DNA from: Polyangia bacterium
GTDB lineage: Bacteria; Myxococcota_A; Polyangia; Nannocystales; Nannocystaceae
Direction: 5' to 3'
Assembly: GCA_030424595.1 (NCBI GenBank)
Contig: JAUHWG010000020.1
Location: 124,001 to 188,000 of the forward strand
Length of the DNA: 64,000 bases
Positions 45,156 through 53,424 of the stretch are shown piece after piece; position 1 is the stretch's first letter; each line of letters begins with the position of its first letter. Under the pieces are notes generated by a model. It was not told where the DNA came from, searched no databases, and saw nothing but the letters and a program-made list of their open reading frames with translations. The translations under genes and the position numbers were made by a program.

Positions 45156-46571
45156 CTAGTCCGCGAGGTCGGGATCGAAGGGATCGAAGAGAACGAAGAT
45201 CCGCCCCGACTGCTCTTCACCGCGGACCTTCGCGTCCGGGTCCGAGATCACCAGGTCCTTGGACCCGTCGCCGCGGATCGACCCGACCCCCGAGACGACG
45301 CCGAGGTGCTTCCCTAGCGGCAGATCGTCCAGAGAGAGTCCCTCGTCGCGGAGAACCAAAGTCTCTGTGTCCTTCTTGCCGAGGGCGAGATACGTCCCGT
45401 CCTTGCCGCGGATGACGAGGTCATCCAGGCCGTCGCCATTCGCGTCACCCGCGGGGACGATCTCCCCCCGACCAAACACCTCGCCACCGGAGAAAGGGTC
45501 TCCAATCTGGATTACGTAGCCTCGATCCCCCAGGTCGGATGGCCCATTATTGTACCCCTCTCCAGTGTCATACAAGACCATATCCGCACCGCCAAAGACG
45601 ACATAGGCGATATCCCCGGAGTAGCCGCCAAAGACAACATCATCAAAGCCGTCAGCGTTCACATCTCCAGCGTCGAACGCTGAGACAATCCGTTGACTGG
45701 AGAAGGATATCGTCGCGCCGGCGCTCTCGGGGTTGAGCGCCTCGGGGCCAAAGGAGGGGCCGCCAAAGACGATGTGTGCAATGCCGCCATGGTAGTAGCT
45801 GCCAAAGATGAGCGAGATGAAGTCATCATGGCCGTCGCCGTTGACGTCGCCCGCTCGACGCAGCCACTCGCTGCGGAACGAGAAGCCCCCGATCCCCGCG
45901 TTCAACTGCTCCACGGTAGGCGAGAGGGGCTCCGAATCTCCATAGACAAAGTAGTGTACGTCGATGTCGTAGTTGCTGAAGCCGATCGCAAGATCATCAA
46001 AACCGTCGCCGTCCATGTCGCCGACAGCGCGAGCGCTGGCACCCGTATCAGGGGGAGCCTCCACCCGAAATCCTCCATCTCCGGCCGTGATCTCCGCGGG
46101 CCGCATGGGGCTTGGCAGTGCCGGCCCACCGTAGATCACATCAATCGCGGAAATTCCACCAGGCTCGTCGTGAGCAAGCTGGCTCAACGCGGCTAGATCG
46201 GCAAGGCCGTCCCCATTGATATCGCCAATCGGGACCATGAAGAACGAAGACGCCTCTGGAAAGCCTGGCTCGATCGCCCGACCGAGCGCTTCGCTCCCCG
46301 GCTCACCGCTGGCGATCGCCGCGACGTCGACCGGCTCCTCGTCGCTCTTGCCGAAGACGAGGAACGCTCCCAGCCCAGGCCTCGCCTCCAAGAGATTGAC
46401 GAGAATATCCTCCAAGCCGTCGCCGTTCACGTCACCGCAGGGGGTGCCGCGCATCCGACTGCCCTCCTCGGCGCCGGAGATCACAAAACCCGGACCGCGG
46501 ACCCGCTCGCCGCACGCCGAGCCCCACATCATCCCGGCGAGCGCAGGCAGCCAGATCGCGCTCAGACGCAT
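45156..46571 (-). CDS. FG-GAP/VCBS-repeat lipoprotein (471 aa)
   Basis: A lipoprotein signal with lipobox WGSACGE (Cys20) is followed by about seven FG-GAP-type repeats, each with a DxNxDGxxD calcium-binding loop: DVNGDGLEDI, DINGDGLADL, DMDGDGFDDL, DVNGDGHDDF, DVNADGFDDV and DANGDGLDDL are clear. The whole fills one integrin-alpha-like beta-propeller, presumably on the cell surface for adhesion or binding. Base composition in the centre is less GC-rich than the neighbours. The promoter side faces the 22-copy hexanucleotide array beginning 80 bases upstream. Confidence 0.9.
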   Translation of the reverse strand: MRLSAIWLPALAGMMWGSACGERVRGPGFVISGAEEGSRMRGTPCGDVNGDGLEDILVNLLEARPGLGAFLVFGKSDEEPVDVAAIASGEPGSEALGRAIEPGFPEASSFFMVPIGDINGDGLADLAALSQLAHDEPGGISAIDVIYGGPALPSPMRPAEITAGDGGFRVEAPPDTGASARAVGDMDGDGFDDLAIGFSNYDIDVHYFVYGDSEPLSPTVEQLNAGIGGFSFRSEWLRRAGDVNGDGHDDFISLIFGSYYHGGIAHIVFGGPSFGPEALNPESAGATISFSSQRIVSAFDAGDVNADGFDDVVFGGYSGDIAYVVFGGADMVLYDTGEGYNNGPSDLGDRGYVIQIGDPFSGGEVFGRGEIVPAGDANGDGLDDLVIRGKDGTYLALGKKDTETLVLRDEGLSLDDLPLGKHLGVVSGVGSIRGDGSKDLVISDPDAKVRGEEQSGRIFVLFDPFDPDLAD

Positions 46572-46648
46572 GGGACGAGGCTAGCACAGCCGGATGTCAG
46601 TCCGTGCCGCCTCGGCACCAAGCCCGGACGCAGGCTGATCGTCGTCCA

Positions 46649-46782
<134 letters not shown>

Positions 46783-46792
46783 TTAAAAGGGC

Positions 46793-47428
46793 TTGCGCAA
46801 GCGCGTCTCGGCGAGCAAACCGCTGATCATCCCCTCATCGCCCGCCTCGCCGTGTCGAGCGAGAGCGCGCCGACCTGGTTCGCCCACGCTAGCGGTCTAT
46901 CCGCCAGGCCTGTATCCTCGCGTCCTGGATTTCTCTATACAAGCATCCGCGGTTCTCCGCGCCTGTGCCGGCATTGTCGTCGGTGCGGCCCTGGGTATTG
47001 CTTGTGGTTCCGATGACAGGGGCACCGCGGGCGGGAGCTCGTCGTCGACGTCGGCGACGACGACCCTCGCTGAGGTAAGCACGTCGACGACGTCGACGAC
47101 GACATCCACAGGTTCGGCAGGTTCGACGACGGAGGGCACATCAACAGCAGCGGACCAAGAGTGCCCGGAGCACCCTCGGTTTCACTGTGCGTCCCCCTAT
47201 GTGTGCACAGAAGGCTTCGGCTGTGGGGGCTGCGATGACGTCATCGCCGCGAGCGGATGCCTGCGACCGCTCTGCAGCTCCGACAGCGACTGCGACGCAG
47301 GGGAGGTCTGCCGGACGCTCTCCACCTTCCACGACTTCCGCTGCGCCGACATCGCGGGCACGTGCGCCTGTGGGGGCGACCCGCTCGAGGGGACGATCGA
47401 TGTCTGTGTGCCGGACACTTGTCCGTAG
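46793..47428 (+). CDS. Thr/Ser-rich Cys-containing lipoprotein (start uncertain)
   Basis: The recognisable protein starts around 46927, where a signal peptide (SAVLRACAGIVVGAALGIACGS) with lipobox LGIAC is read. No ATG is available; the first possible start in frame is TTG at 46793, ten bases after the GGCTCA array, with AAAAGGG just upstream. That would give a 60-residue basic N-region, so a non-ATG internal start is more likely. After a Ser/Thr stalk of about 50 residues comes a small Cys-rich domain with about 14 cysteines (CSSDSDCDAGEVCRTL, CADIAGTCACGGDP). Surface lipoprotein of unknown role. Confidence 0.65.
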   Translation: MRKRVSASKPLIIPSSPASPCRARARRPGSPTLAVYPPGLYPRVLDFSIQASAVLRACAGIVVGAALGIACGSDDRGTAGGSSSSTSATTTLAEVSTSTTSTTTSTGSAGSTTEGTSTAADQECPEHPRFHCASPYVCTEGFGCGGCDDVIAASGCLRPLCSSDSDCDAGEVCRTLSTFHDFRCADIAGTCACGGDPLEGTIDVCVPDTCP

Positions 47429-47466
47429 TTCAGCCCCGCGCTCCTCCCCCGTGCCATACTCGGCGC

Positions 47467-47880
47467 ATGACGCTGAAGACAGGGGCCGCGCTCGCGCTCT
47501 GCCTGCTCTCGGTCGCCTGCGCGGCGGGGTTGTTCCAGGCGAACGCGCCGGTGCCGAAGCCCACCGTGGTCATGAGCCCGGTCGAGGCGGGTCATGAGGG
47601 CTCCGAGATCGTCGGCACGGTCCTCGACGCCCCGGCAGACAAGCCGGCCGCGGAGGCGGTCATCGTTCTCCAGTGCACTTGCCTGCAGGGCACCCGCGAG
47701 ACCATGACCAACGCTGAGGGTCGCTTCGCCTTCCGCGCTCTGCCGCCAGGCTCGTACACTCTCCAGGTCCTCTACGGACAATCCGATGGCTCCAAGATCA
47801 TCACGCTCGGGGTCGGGGTCCAGGCGAAGGTCTCCTTCCCGATCGACAAGGACCTGCACTTCGAGCGCGTGATCACGTGA
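47467..47880 (+). CDS. Lipoprotein with carboxypeptidase-regulatory-like domain (137 aa)
   Basis: ATG at 47467; the signal peptide has lipobox LSVAC. After a short linker, a seven-stranded beta-sandwich of the CarboxypepD_reg type follows: IVGTVLDAPADKPAAEAVIV, NAEGRFAFRALPPGSYTLQV and the closing strands VGVQAKVSFPI. Two cysteines (LQCTCLQG) lie in the second strand region. Such domains mediate protein or ligand contacts in envelope proteins. Lies 38 bases after the Thr-rich lipoprotein gene. Confidence 0.85.
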   Translation: MTLKTGAALALCLLSVACAAGLFQANAPVPKPTVVMSPVEAGHEGSEIVGTVLDAPADKPAAEAVIVLQCTCLQGTRETMTNAEGRFAFRALPPGSYTLQVLYGQSDGSKIITLGVGVQAKVSFPIDKDLHFERVIT

Positions 47881-48028
47881 TCGGTGGGCGTCGTCCCAGC
47901 GCAGCGCCGCTGGGATCGCGAGCCCGCGAGGGAGCACGTGTCGACCTCCGCAAGCCCCTCTCTGCGCCGGGAACTCCCCGCCCCTCCAAGGGTTGCAGGT
48001 TTTTGCGCCATGAGCAAAGCTGCGCCCC

Positions 48029-49570
48029 ATGGTCCGCAGCAAGATCGCTCTACGCTTGCTCGTCGGCCTGGCCCTCGTCTCTACCCCAGCCAGCGCAGCG
48101 CCCGAGTCGACCTCGACGCTGTCTGCTGGGGCCAAGGCGAAGGATGCCGCACCGACGGTCAACATCGAATTCGAACGCTACAAGCTCGACAACGGTCTCG
48201 AGGTGATCCTTCACCAGGATCGCACGTCGCCGCAGGTGGCGGTCAACCTCTGGTACCACGTCGGCAGCGGCAACGAGGTCCCGGGGCGCAGCGGCTTCGC
48301 CCACCTCTTCGAGCACATGATGTTCCAGGGGGCCAAGCACATCGGCGAGGACGTTCACTTCGACATCCTCCGCGAGATCGGCGGCACCGGGGTCAACGGG
48401 ACGACCAACTCCGACCGGACCAACTACTACGAGACGGTCCCGAGCCACCACCTGGAGACCGCGCTCTGGCTCGAGAGCGATCGGATGGGCTACCTGCTCG
48501 ATCTGCTGAACGAGAAGAGCCTCGAGAACCAGCAGGAGGTCGTCCGCAACGAGCGACGGCAACGCTACGACAACGTCCCCTACGGGCTCGATCGCTTCGC
48601 CGTCGCCGCGGCCCTCTACCCCGAGGGGCACCCCTATCGCTACCTGACGATCGGCCGGCACGAGGACCTGGAGGCGGCGAAGATCGAGGACGTCCGCGAC
48701 TTCTTCACCCAGTGGTATGTGCCGAGCAACGCGACGCTGACGCTCGCCGGCGACTTTGACGTAGGCGCGACCAAGGCGATGATCGACAAGTGGTTCGGCT
48801 CCTTCCCGGCGCTGCCGCGGCCCGAGGTGAAAGAGGTCCTGCCGCCGCCGCTGACCGCCAACGTCCGCCAGGAGATCGCCGATCCCTTCGCGCGCCTGGT
48901 CCGGCTCCACTACACCTGGCACAGCCCGAAGGCCTTCGGCGACGGCGACATCGAGCTCGAGGCCCTGAGCACAGTCCTCGCCGACAACGGCTGGGGCCGC
49001 CTCTACAAGACGCTCGTCGTCGAAGAGGAGCTCGCCCAGCGGGTGATGTCGTACCAGTGGGGCAAGGGCTTCTCCGGCGAGTTCCACGTGGTCGTCGACC
49101 TCAAGCCGGGCGCGTCGCTAGACAAGGTCGAGTCGATCGTCAACGACGAGATCGCCCGGGCGCTCAGCGAGCCGATCAGCAACGCTGAGCTCCAGCGGGT
49201 CAAGGTCCAGGTCGAGTCCAGCTTCGTCTGGTCGCTCGAGGAGCTGATGTCCCGGGTCGAGCGCCTGCAGGCGTTCAACCACTTCACCGGCGACCCCGAC
49301 TACACAGAGGCCTATCTCAAGGAGATCCGGGCCCTGACCCCGGCCTCGATCCAAAAGGCGGCGCAGGCATGGTTGGCCAAGCCCCGCGCCGAGATCATCA
49401 CGATGCCGGCTCCGAAAGAGGCCGGCCCGGCGGGGTCGAAGCCGGGCCCTAGCGGCGGAAAGCCCATCAAGGGCGCCCAGGCGAACGCCAAGACGAAGGC
49501 CAAGACGAGCATGAACACGACGACCACCAAGGGCCCGCGGGGCGCTGCGGAGCGGAGGAAGCAAGGATGA
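48029..49570 (+). CDS. M16-family zinc metallopeptidase, active subunit
   Basis: Exported insulinase/pitrilysin-type peptidase (513 aa). Signal peptide RLLVGLALVSTPASA. The inverted zinc motif HLFEHMMFQG (HxxEH) sits near residue 93, with the third ligand Glu in NQQEVVRNERRQRY. NGTTNSDRTNYYETVPS is the usual substrate-strand region, and the second M16 half starts near residue 270. The C-terminal 45 residues are a Lys/Ala-rich tail. Overlaps by four bases the next gene, a catalytically degenerate M16 homologue, so the two probably form a heterodimer in the periplasm. Confidence 0.93.
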   Translation: MVRSKIALRLLVGLALVSTPASAAPESTSTLSAGAKAKDAAPTVNIEFERYKLDNGLEVILHQDRTSPQVAVNLWYHVGSGNEVPGRSGFAHLFEHMMFQGAKHIGEDVHFDILREIGGTGVNGTTNSDRTNYYETVPSHHLETALWLESDRMGYLLDLLNEKSLENQQEVVRNERRQRYDNVPYGLDRFAVAAALYPEGHPYRYLTIGRHEDLEAAKIEDVRDFFTQWYVPSNATLTLAGDFDVGATKAMIDKWFGSFPALPRPEVKEVLPPPLTANVRQEIADPFARLVRLHYTWHSPKAFGDGDIELEALSTVLADNGWGRLYKTLVVEEELAQRVMSYQWGKGFSGEFHVVVDLKPGASLDKVESIVNDEIARALSEPISNAELQRVKVQVESSFVWSLEELMSRVERLQAFNHFTGDPDYTEAYLKEIRALTPASIQKAAQAWLAKPRAEIITMPAPKEAGPAGSKPGPSGGKPIKGAQANAKTKAKTSMNTTTTKGPRGAAERRKQG

Positions 49571-51189
49571 AGCGCCAACACCGGATCCAGCACCAGTCGG
49601 GCGTCATCGCCCTCGCCCTCGCGACCATCGCCCTCGCCGCCTGCAAGGTGTCGAGCAGCATCGAGCCTGTGACCGAGTCCCCATCGGTCGTCGCCCCCGA
49701 GCCGGTCGCCGAGACGACCTGGCCAGACGAGCCCTTCCGCGGCCAGCAGCCAGCGCCTGGCCCGATAGCCAGCCTCCAACTTCCGGCGATCAAGACCTTT
49801 GAGCTCGACAACGGGCTCGAGGTCTTCCTGGTCTCGCAGACGAGCCTGCCGACGGTCTACATGACGATGGAGTTCAACCTCGGCGAGGTCAACGACTCCC
49901 CCAACCGCGCCGGCATGAACGACCTCTGCTTTGACCTCATCGACGAGGGGACCAAGCGCCTGGAGAAGATCGCCTGGGAGGAGGCTCAGGCCGACTACGC
50001 CGTCCAGGTCTGGTCCTCCTCCGGCCGCGAGAGCTCGTCGCTGAGCGCCCGCACCCTCAAGGCCCAGCTCGACCCGGCGCTCGACCTCTTCGTCGAGATG
50101 CTGATGACCCCAGGGCTGCGCGACAAGGACCTCGACCGCCTCCGCGACCGTCGCAAGGCGTCGCTCGTCCAGGCCCGGGCGACCCCCGCGTCGATCTCCA
50201 GGCGGGTCTACCCGGCCCTCGCCTGGGGCCCCAAGCACCCCTACGGTCACATCGACACCGAGAAGACGCTCGACCCGGTGAGCGTCCGCGACTGCAAGCG
50301 GGTCGCGTCGCAGCTGAAGCCCGACGGCGCTCGCCTCTTCATCGTCGGCATGATCACCGAGGAGGAGGTCCGACGCTCGCTCGGCGAGCGCCTCGCGAAG
50401 TGGAAGGGCAAGGCCCCGACCGCGAAGAAGATCCCCGAGGCCTCGCCCCAGTCCGGCTCGATCTTCCTGGTCGACGTCCCGGGCGCGGCGCAGTCGGTGA
50501 TCTCGATAGGTCACCCGGGCCCCGAGCGGTCCGCCCCCGACTACGAGGCGACCTTCCTGATGGCGCAGATCCTCGGCGGATCTTTCTCGAGCCGGATCAA
50601 CATGAACCTGCGCGAGGACAAGGGCTTCGCCTACGGCGGTCGGGGCGGCTTCAGCTACGCCCGCAACGGCTCGAGCTTCTCCGCCGGCGCCTCGGTGCGG
50701 ACCGACAGCACCGGCGCCTCGCTCCGCGAGGTGGCCAAGGAGATCCGCGGCATGCGGGAGGCTCCGCCGACCGACGACGAGCTGCGGCGCGAGCAGGCCG
50801 GGGCGATCGCGGCCCTGCCCGCTCGCTTCTCGACGGCGACGCGGACGCTCTTCGCCTTCAAGTCGCTCTCGTTCTACGACCTCGACCTCGGCTGGTACGA
50901 CGGCTACACCGCGAGGGTCGGCGCGGTCGATCCCGCGGCGGTCCACCGCGCCGCCACCGATCACCTGCAGGAGCGCGACTTCGTCGTCTTCGTCGTCGGC
51001 GACGCTTCGGTGATCAAGGACGACCTGGAGAAGATCGCCGAGGAGAAGCTCTTCGGCGACGGCGGCGTGGTCATGCTCGACGCCGACGGTCAGCGGGTCG
51101 ACGGGGCGCGCGGCGGTGGCAAGCCGATCAGCGCCAAGGCCAAGCCGAAGGGCGTCCCGCGCCCCGCAGGCCCGAAGAAGGCCGGCTAG
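49567..51189 (+). CDS. M16-family peptidase-like lipoprotein, inactive partner
   Basis: Lipoprotein signal (ALALATIALAACKV, lipobox LAAC). The M16 fold is evident from FELDNGLEVFLVSQTSLPTV and GGSFSSRINMNLREDKGFAY (second domain), but where HxxEH should lie the sequence is AGMNDLCFDLIDEGTKRLEK, with no zinc ligands. Paired active/inactive M16B subunits are well known in bacteria, with the degenerate one holding substrate. 540 residues with a Lys/Pro tail similar to its partner. The start overlaps the upstream stop (ATGA). Confidence 0.92.
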   Translation: MKRQHRIQHQSGVIALALATIALAACKVSSSIEPVTESPSVVAPEPVAETTWPDEPFRGQQPAPGPIASLQLPAIKTFELDNGLEVFLVSQTSLPTVYMTMEFNLGEVNDSPNRAGMNDLCFDLIDEGTKRLEKIAWEEAQADYAVQVWSSSGRESSSLSARTLKAQLDPALDLFVEMLMTPGLRDKDLDRLRDRRKASLVQARATPASISRRVYPALAWGPKHPYGHIDTEKTLDPVSVRDCKRVASQLKPDGARLFIVGMITEEEVRRSLGERLAKWKGKAPTAKKIPEASPQSGSIFLVDVPGAAQSVISIGHPGPERSAPDYEATFLMAQILGGSFSSRINMNLREDKGFAYGGRGGFSYARNGSSFSAGASVRTDSTGASLREVAKEIRGMREAPPTDDELRREQAGAIAALPARFSTATRTLFAFKSLSFYDLDLGWYDGYTARVGAVDPAAVHRAATDHLQERDFVVFVVGDASVIKDDLEKIAEEKLFGDGGVVMLDADGQRVDGARGGGKPISAKAKPKGVPRPAGPKKAG

Positions 51190-51215
51190 GATACGAGAGC
51201 GCGCGCTCTCCAAGG

Positions 51216-51247
51216 GACGCGAGAGAGACCCCGGTCTCTCTCGCGTC
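51216..51247. terminator. Near-perfect palindromic terminator
   Basis: GACGCGAGAGAGACC and its exact complement are separated by two bases: a 15-bp stem, symmetrical for both strands. It lies between the convergent M16 pair (ends 51189) and the adenine methyltransferase gene (ends 51333). A second 16-bp palindrome, GAGAGCGCGCGCTCTC, is just before it (51195-51210). Neither has a strong T-run. Confidence 0.65.
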
Positions 51248-51332
51248 GTGTCGTTCTCCGGGCGACGACCACACAGCTCGCCGGCCGCACCGCACAAGGC
51301 TCACCGAGGTTCGGCCCGGAGCTCAGGCCCGC

Positions 51333-52388
51333 TCAGGCCGGGACATAGGCGCGAGCAGCCGCGGCCGCGGCCGCGGCCCCACGCCCAGCGACGAAGAGCA
51401 GCTCCTTGTTGCGGAGGTGCGAGACAGCCCCGACCTTCGCCCCCTTGGGGTTGTAGATGCCGATCTGCGCGCCGACGTAGCGGCGGTAGTCGACCTCGAT
51501 CACCTCCGCCTCGCCCCAGGGCCCCAGGAGCGCCAGGAGCTGGTCGCGGGCGAGGAACCCCTCGTTGTTGAAGGAGACCACGACCGTGGGCGCGTCGATG
51601 GCCGCGAAGAGCTCGGCGAAGGCCTGGCCGCAGCGGCGCTTCGAGTTGAAGGGGCTCTGGCGCTCGCGGCAGTCGATCCGCTTGCGCGCGACGCCGTAGG
51701 CCTCCGGCTGATCCCAGCGGACCAGGGTCTCCCAGATATGGTAGTTGCCGAGGTAGGAGTGCTGATTGTAGGGCGGGTCGACGTAGACGACGTCAGCGCG
51801 GAGCTTGGCCGCAGCCTCGGCGGCCTCTAGGCGATGGGCCTCGCCCTTGCCGTTCTCGGCCCGCGGCAGGAGATCCGGCAGGCGCAGCTCGAGCGGACGA
51901 TGGGAGCGCGGCGCCCACCCCTTGAGGTAGGCCATCTGCACGCCGGTCGTCGAGTCGACCCGATCCGCGGCCTCCATCAGCGACACGAGGAGCACGGCCT
52001 CGAGCTCCGGCGTCAGCCCTTTGTCGGCGATCGCCCCGCGGATCGCGTCGATCTTCGCGCCGTTCACCGGCTGGAAGAAGCGCGCTTGCTCGCAGAAGGT
52101 CTCGGTGATGTAGCCGGGCCTCCCCGGGAGCGCCTGCAGCTCGGCGATCAGCCGCTCGGCGTCGGCCCGAAGCTCGTCGAGATCCGCGCTCACGTAGCAG
52201 GTCGCGAGGGTGTGCGCGTAGGCGTTGTGATCGTTGGCGAGCACCCGGTAGCCGGCGCGCTTGAGGGCGTGGCCGACCCGCGAGGTCCCCGAGAAGAGAT
52301 CGATCACCGAGCGCGCCCCCTCGACCCCGTCGATCGCGGCCAAGATCCTCCCGAGGAGCCGACGTTTGGAGCCGATGTACTTGATCAT
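51333..52388 (-). CDS. D12-class DNA adenine N6-methyltransferase
   Basis: Dam/M.DpnII-type enzyme (351 aa). MIKYIGSKRRLLGRI is the classical N-terminal block, IDLFSGTSRVGHALKRAGY is motif I (SAM binding), VYVDPPYNQHSYLGNYHIWE contains the catalytic DPPY, and ADRVDSTTGVQMAYLKGW precedes it. VVVSFNNEGFLARDQLL is a late motif. An Ala-rich tail ends the protein. No restriction endonuclease is adjacent, so it is an orphan methylase as far as the window shows. The start at 52388 is certain because of the MIKYIGSK motif; longer frames are shadows. Confidence 0.9.
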   Translation of the reverse strand: MIKYIGSKRRLLGRILAAIDGVEGARSVIDLFSGTSRVGHALKRAGYRVLANDHNAYAHTLATCYVSADLDELRADAERLIAELQALPGRPGYITETFCEQARFFQPVNGAKIDAIRGAIADKGLTPELEAVLLVSLMEAADRVDSTTGVQMAYLKGWAPRSHRPLELRLPDLLPRAENGKGEAHRLEAAEAAAKLRADVVYVDPPYNQHSYLGNYHIWETLVRWDQPEAYGVARKRIDCRERQSPFNSKRRCGQAFAELFAAIDAPTVVVSFNNEGFLARDQLLALLGPWGEAEVIEVDYRRYVGAQIGIYNPKGAKVGAVSHLRNKELLFVAGRGAAAAAAAARAYVPA

Positions 52389-52595
52389 GGGATCGTCCGG
52401 GCGCCGCGAGCGGGGTCGGCTCGTCGGCTCGCAGCCCTGCAATGCCGAGGACCCGAGGTCGTCGGGCCACGACCCTCGAAGCGGCCGCGCGGGCTCGCTC
52501 TTCGCGGATCTGCGCGCGTCGGGTCTACCCCTGCGGGCGCGCCGATCGCAAGGCTTCGCTTGATCGCGCGCGGGAGGGGTGATACCGAGCCCCCT

Positions 52596-53105
52596 ATGCT
52601 CCAAAGCACCGCCGACGTGGTCAGCGATGGCAAAGTCATCAGCTTCAACTACACCCTCCGCACGGAAGATGGTGAGGTTCTCGACACCTCTGAGCCCGGC
52701 GAGCCCCTCGCCTACCTCCACGGCGCCGAGAATATCGTCCCCGGGCTCGAGGAGCAGCTCACCGGCCACAAGAGCGGCGACTCCTTCGACGCGACCGTCA
52801 AGCCCGAAGACGGCTACGGCGTCCGCGATCCCGAAGGTCTGCGGCCGATCCCCCGCGAGGCGTTCCCCGAGGACGCCGAGCTCGAGGCGGGGATGGAGCT
52901 GGTCCTGGAGGACGACGAGGGCAACCTTACGCCGATCTGGATCGTCGACATCCGTGACGAGGTGGTGATCATCGATACCAACCATCCCCTCGCGGACATC
53001 ACCCTCTGCTTCTCGATCGAGATCGTCGGGATCCGCTCCGCGACCGCCTCTGAGCTCGAGCACGGTCACCCCCACGACGAGCACGACGGCCACGGCCCGC
53101 ACTGA
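52596..53105 (+). CDS. SlyD-like FKBP-type peptidyl-prolyl isomerase
   Basis: Cytoplasmic prolyl isomerase/chaperone (169 aa). VISFNYTLRTEDGEVLDTS and LAYLHGAENIVPGLEEQLTG are the FKBP part. The inserted flap domain follows (DGYGVRDPEGLRPIPREAFP...ELEAGMELVLEDDEG, PIWIVDIRDEVVIIDTNHPL), then AGIT-like LADITLCFSIEIVGI. The His-rich tail (HGHPHDEHDGHGPH) is typical of SlyD-type metal binding (nickel). Start at 52596 follows a GGAGGGG stretch by about 20 bases, so the ribosome-binding site is not ideal. Two terminators follow. Confidence 0.9.
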   Translation: MLQSTADVVSDGKVISFNYTLRTEDGEVLDTSEPGEPLAYLHGAENIVPGLEEQLTGHKSGDSFDATVKPEDGYGVRDPEGLRPIPREAFPEDAELEAGMELVLEDDEGNLTPIWIVDIRDEVVIIDTNHPLADITLCFSIEIVGIRSATASELEHGHPHDEHDGHGPH

Positions 53106-53197
53106 GCCGGGACGAGGCGAGACGACGACCGGGGATCGTCAGCCGCGAAGGCGACGCTCCTAGCTGGCTCCTCTCGGCCCCGAGAGAAAGGCCGACC

Positions 53198-53239
53198 AAC
53201 GAAGAGCGGGCCCCCGATCGGAGGCCCGCTCTCTTCGTT
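53198..53239. terminator. Bidirectional terminator 1 of a duplicated pair
   Basis: AACGAAGAGCGGGCC and GGCCCGCTCTCTTCGTT form a 15-bp stem with a two-base bulge and a short loop; TTCGTTCTTCG follows. Also A-rich on the other side, so it can serve the leftward gene. First of two near-identical hairpins about 134 bp apart. Confidence 0.8.
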
Positions 53240-53331
53240 CTTCGCCCTCTCCCGTCGCGGAGCTCGCCCTGTTGCGCTCGCGGTCAGGCCGGCCGCTTCG
53301 ACCCGTGATGGGCGAGAGGCGATCGCCGACA

Positions 53332-53374
53332 AACGAAGAGCGGGCCCCCCGATCGGAGGCCCGCTCTGCTTGTT
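53332..53374. terminator. Bidirectional terminator 2 of a duplicated pair
   Basis: The same hairpin as 53198-53239 with small changes (GCTTGTTGTC at the right arm). Lies 50 bases beyond the stop of the leftward membrane-protein gene at 53425. Flanking sequence on both sides, including CGCGGAGCTCGCC and GCGGTCAGGCCGG, is also shared with the first copy. Confidence 0.8.
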
Positions 53375-53424
53375 GTCGCTCTTTCCAGTCGCGGAGCTCG
53401 CCGGGGCGAGCTCCGCCTGCTGGG

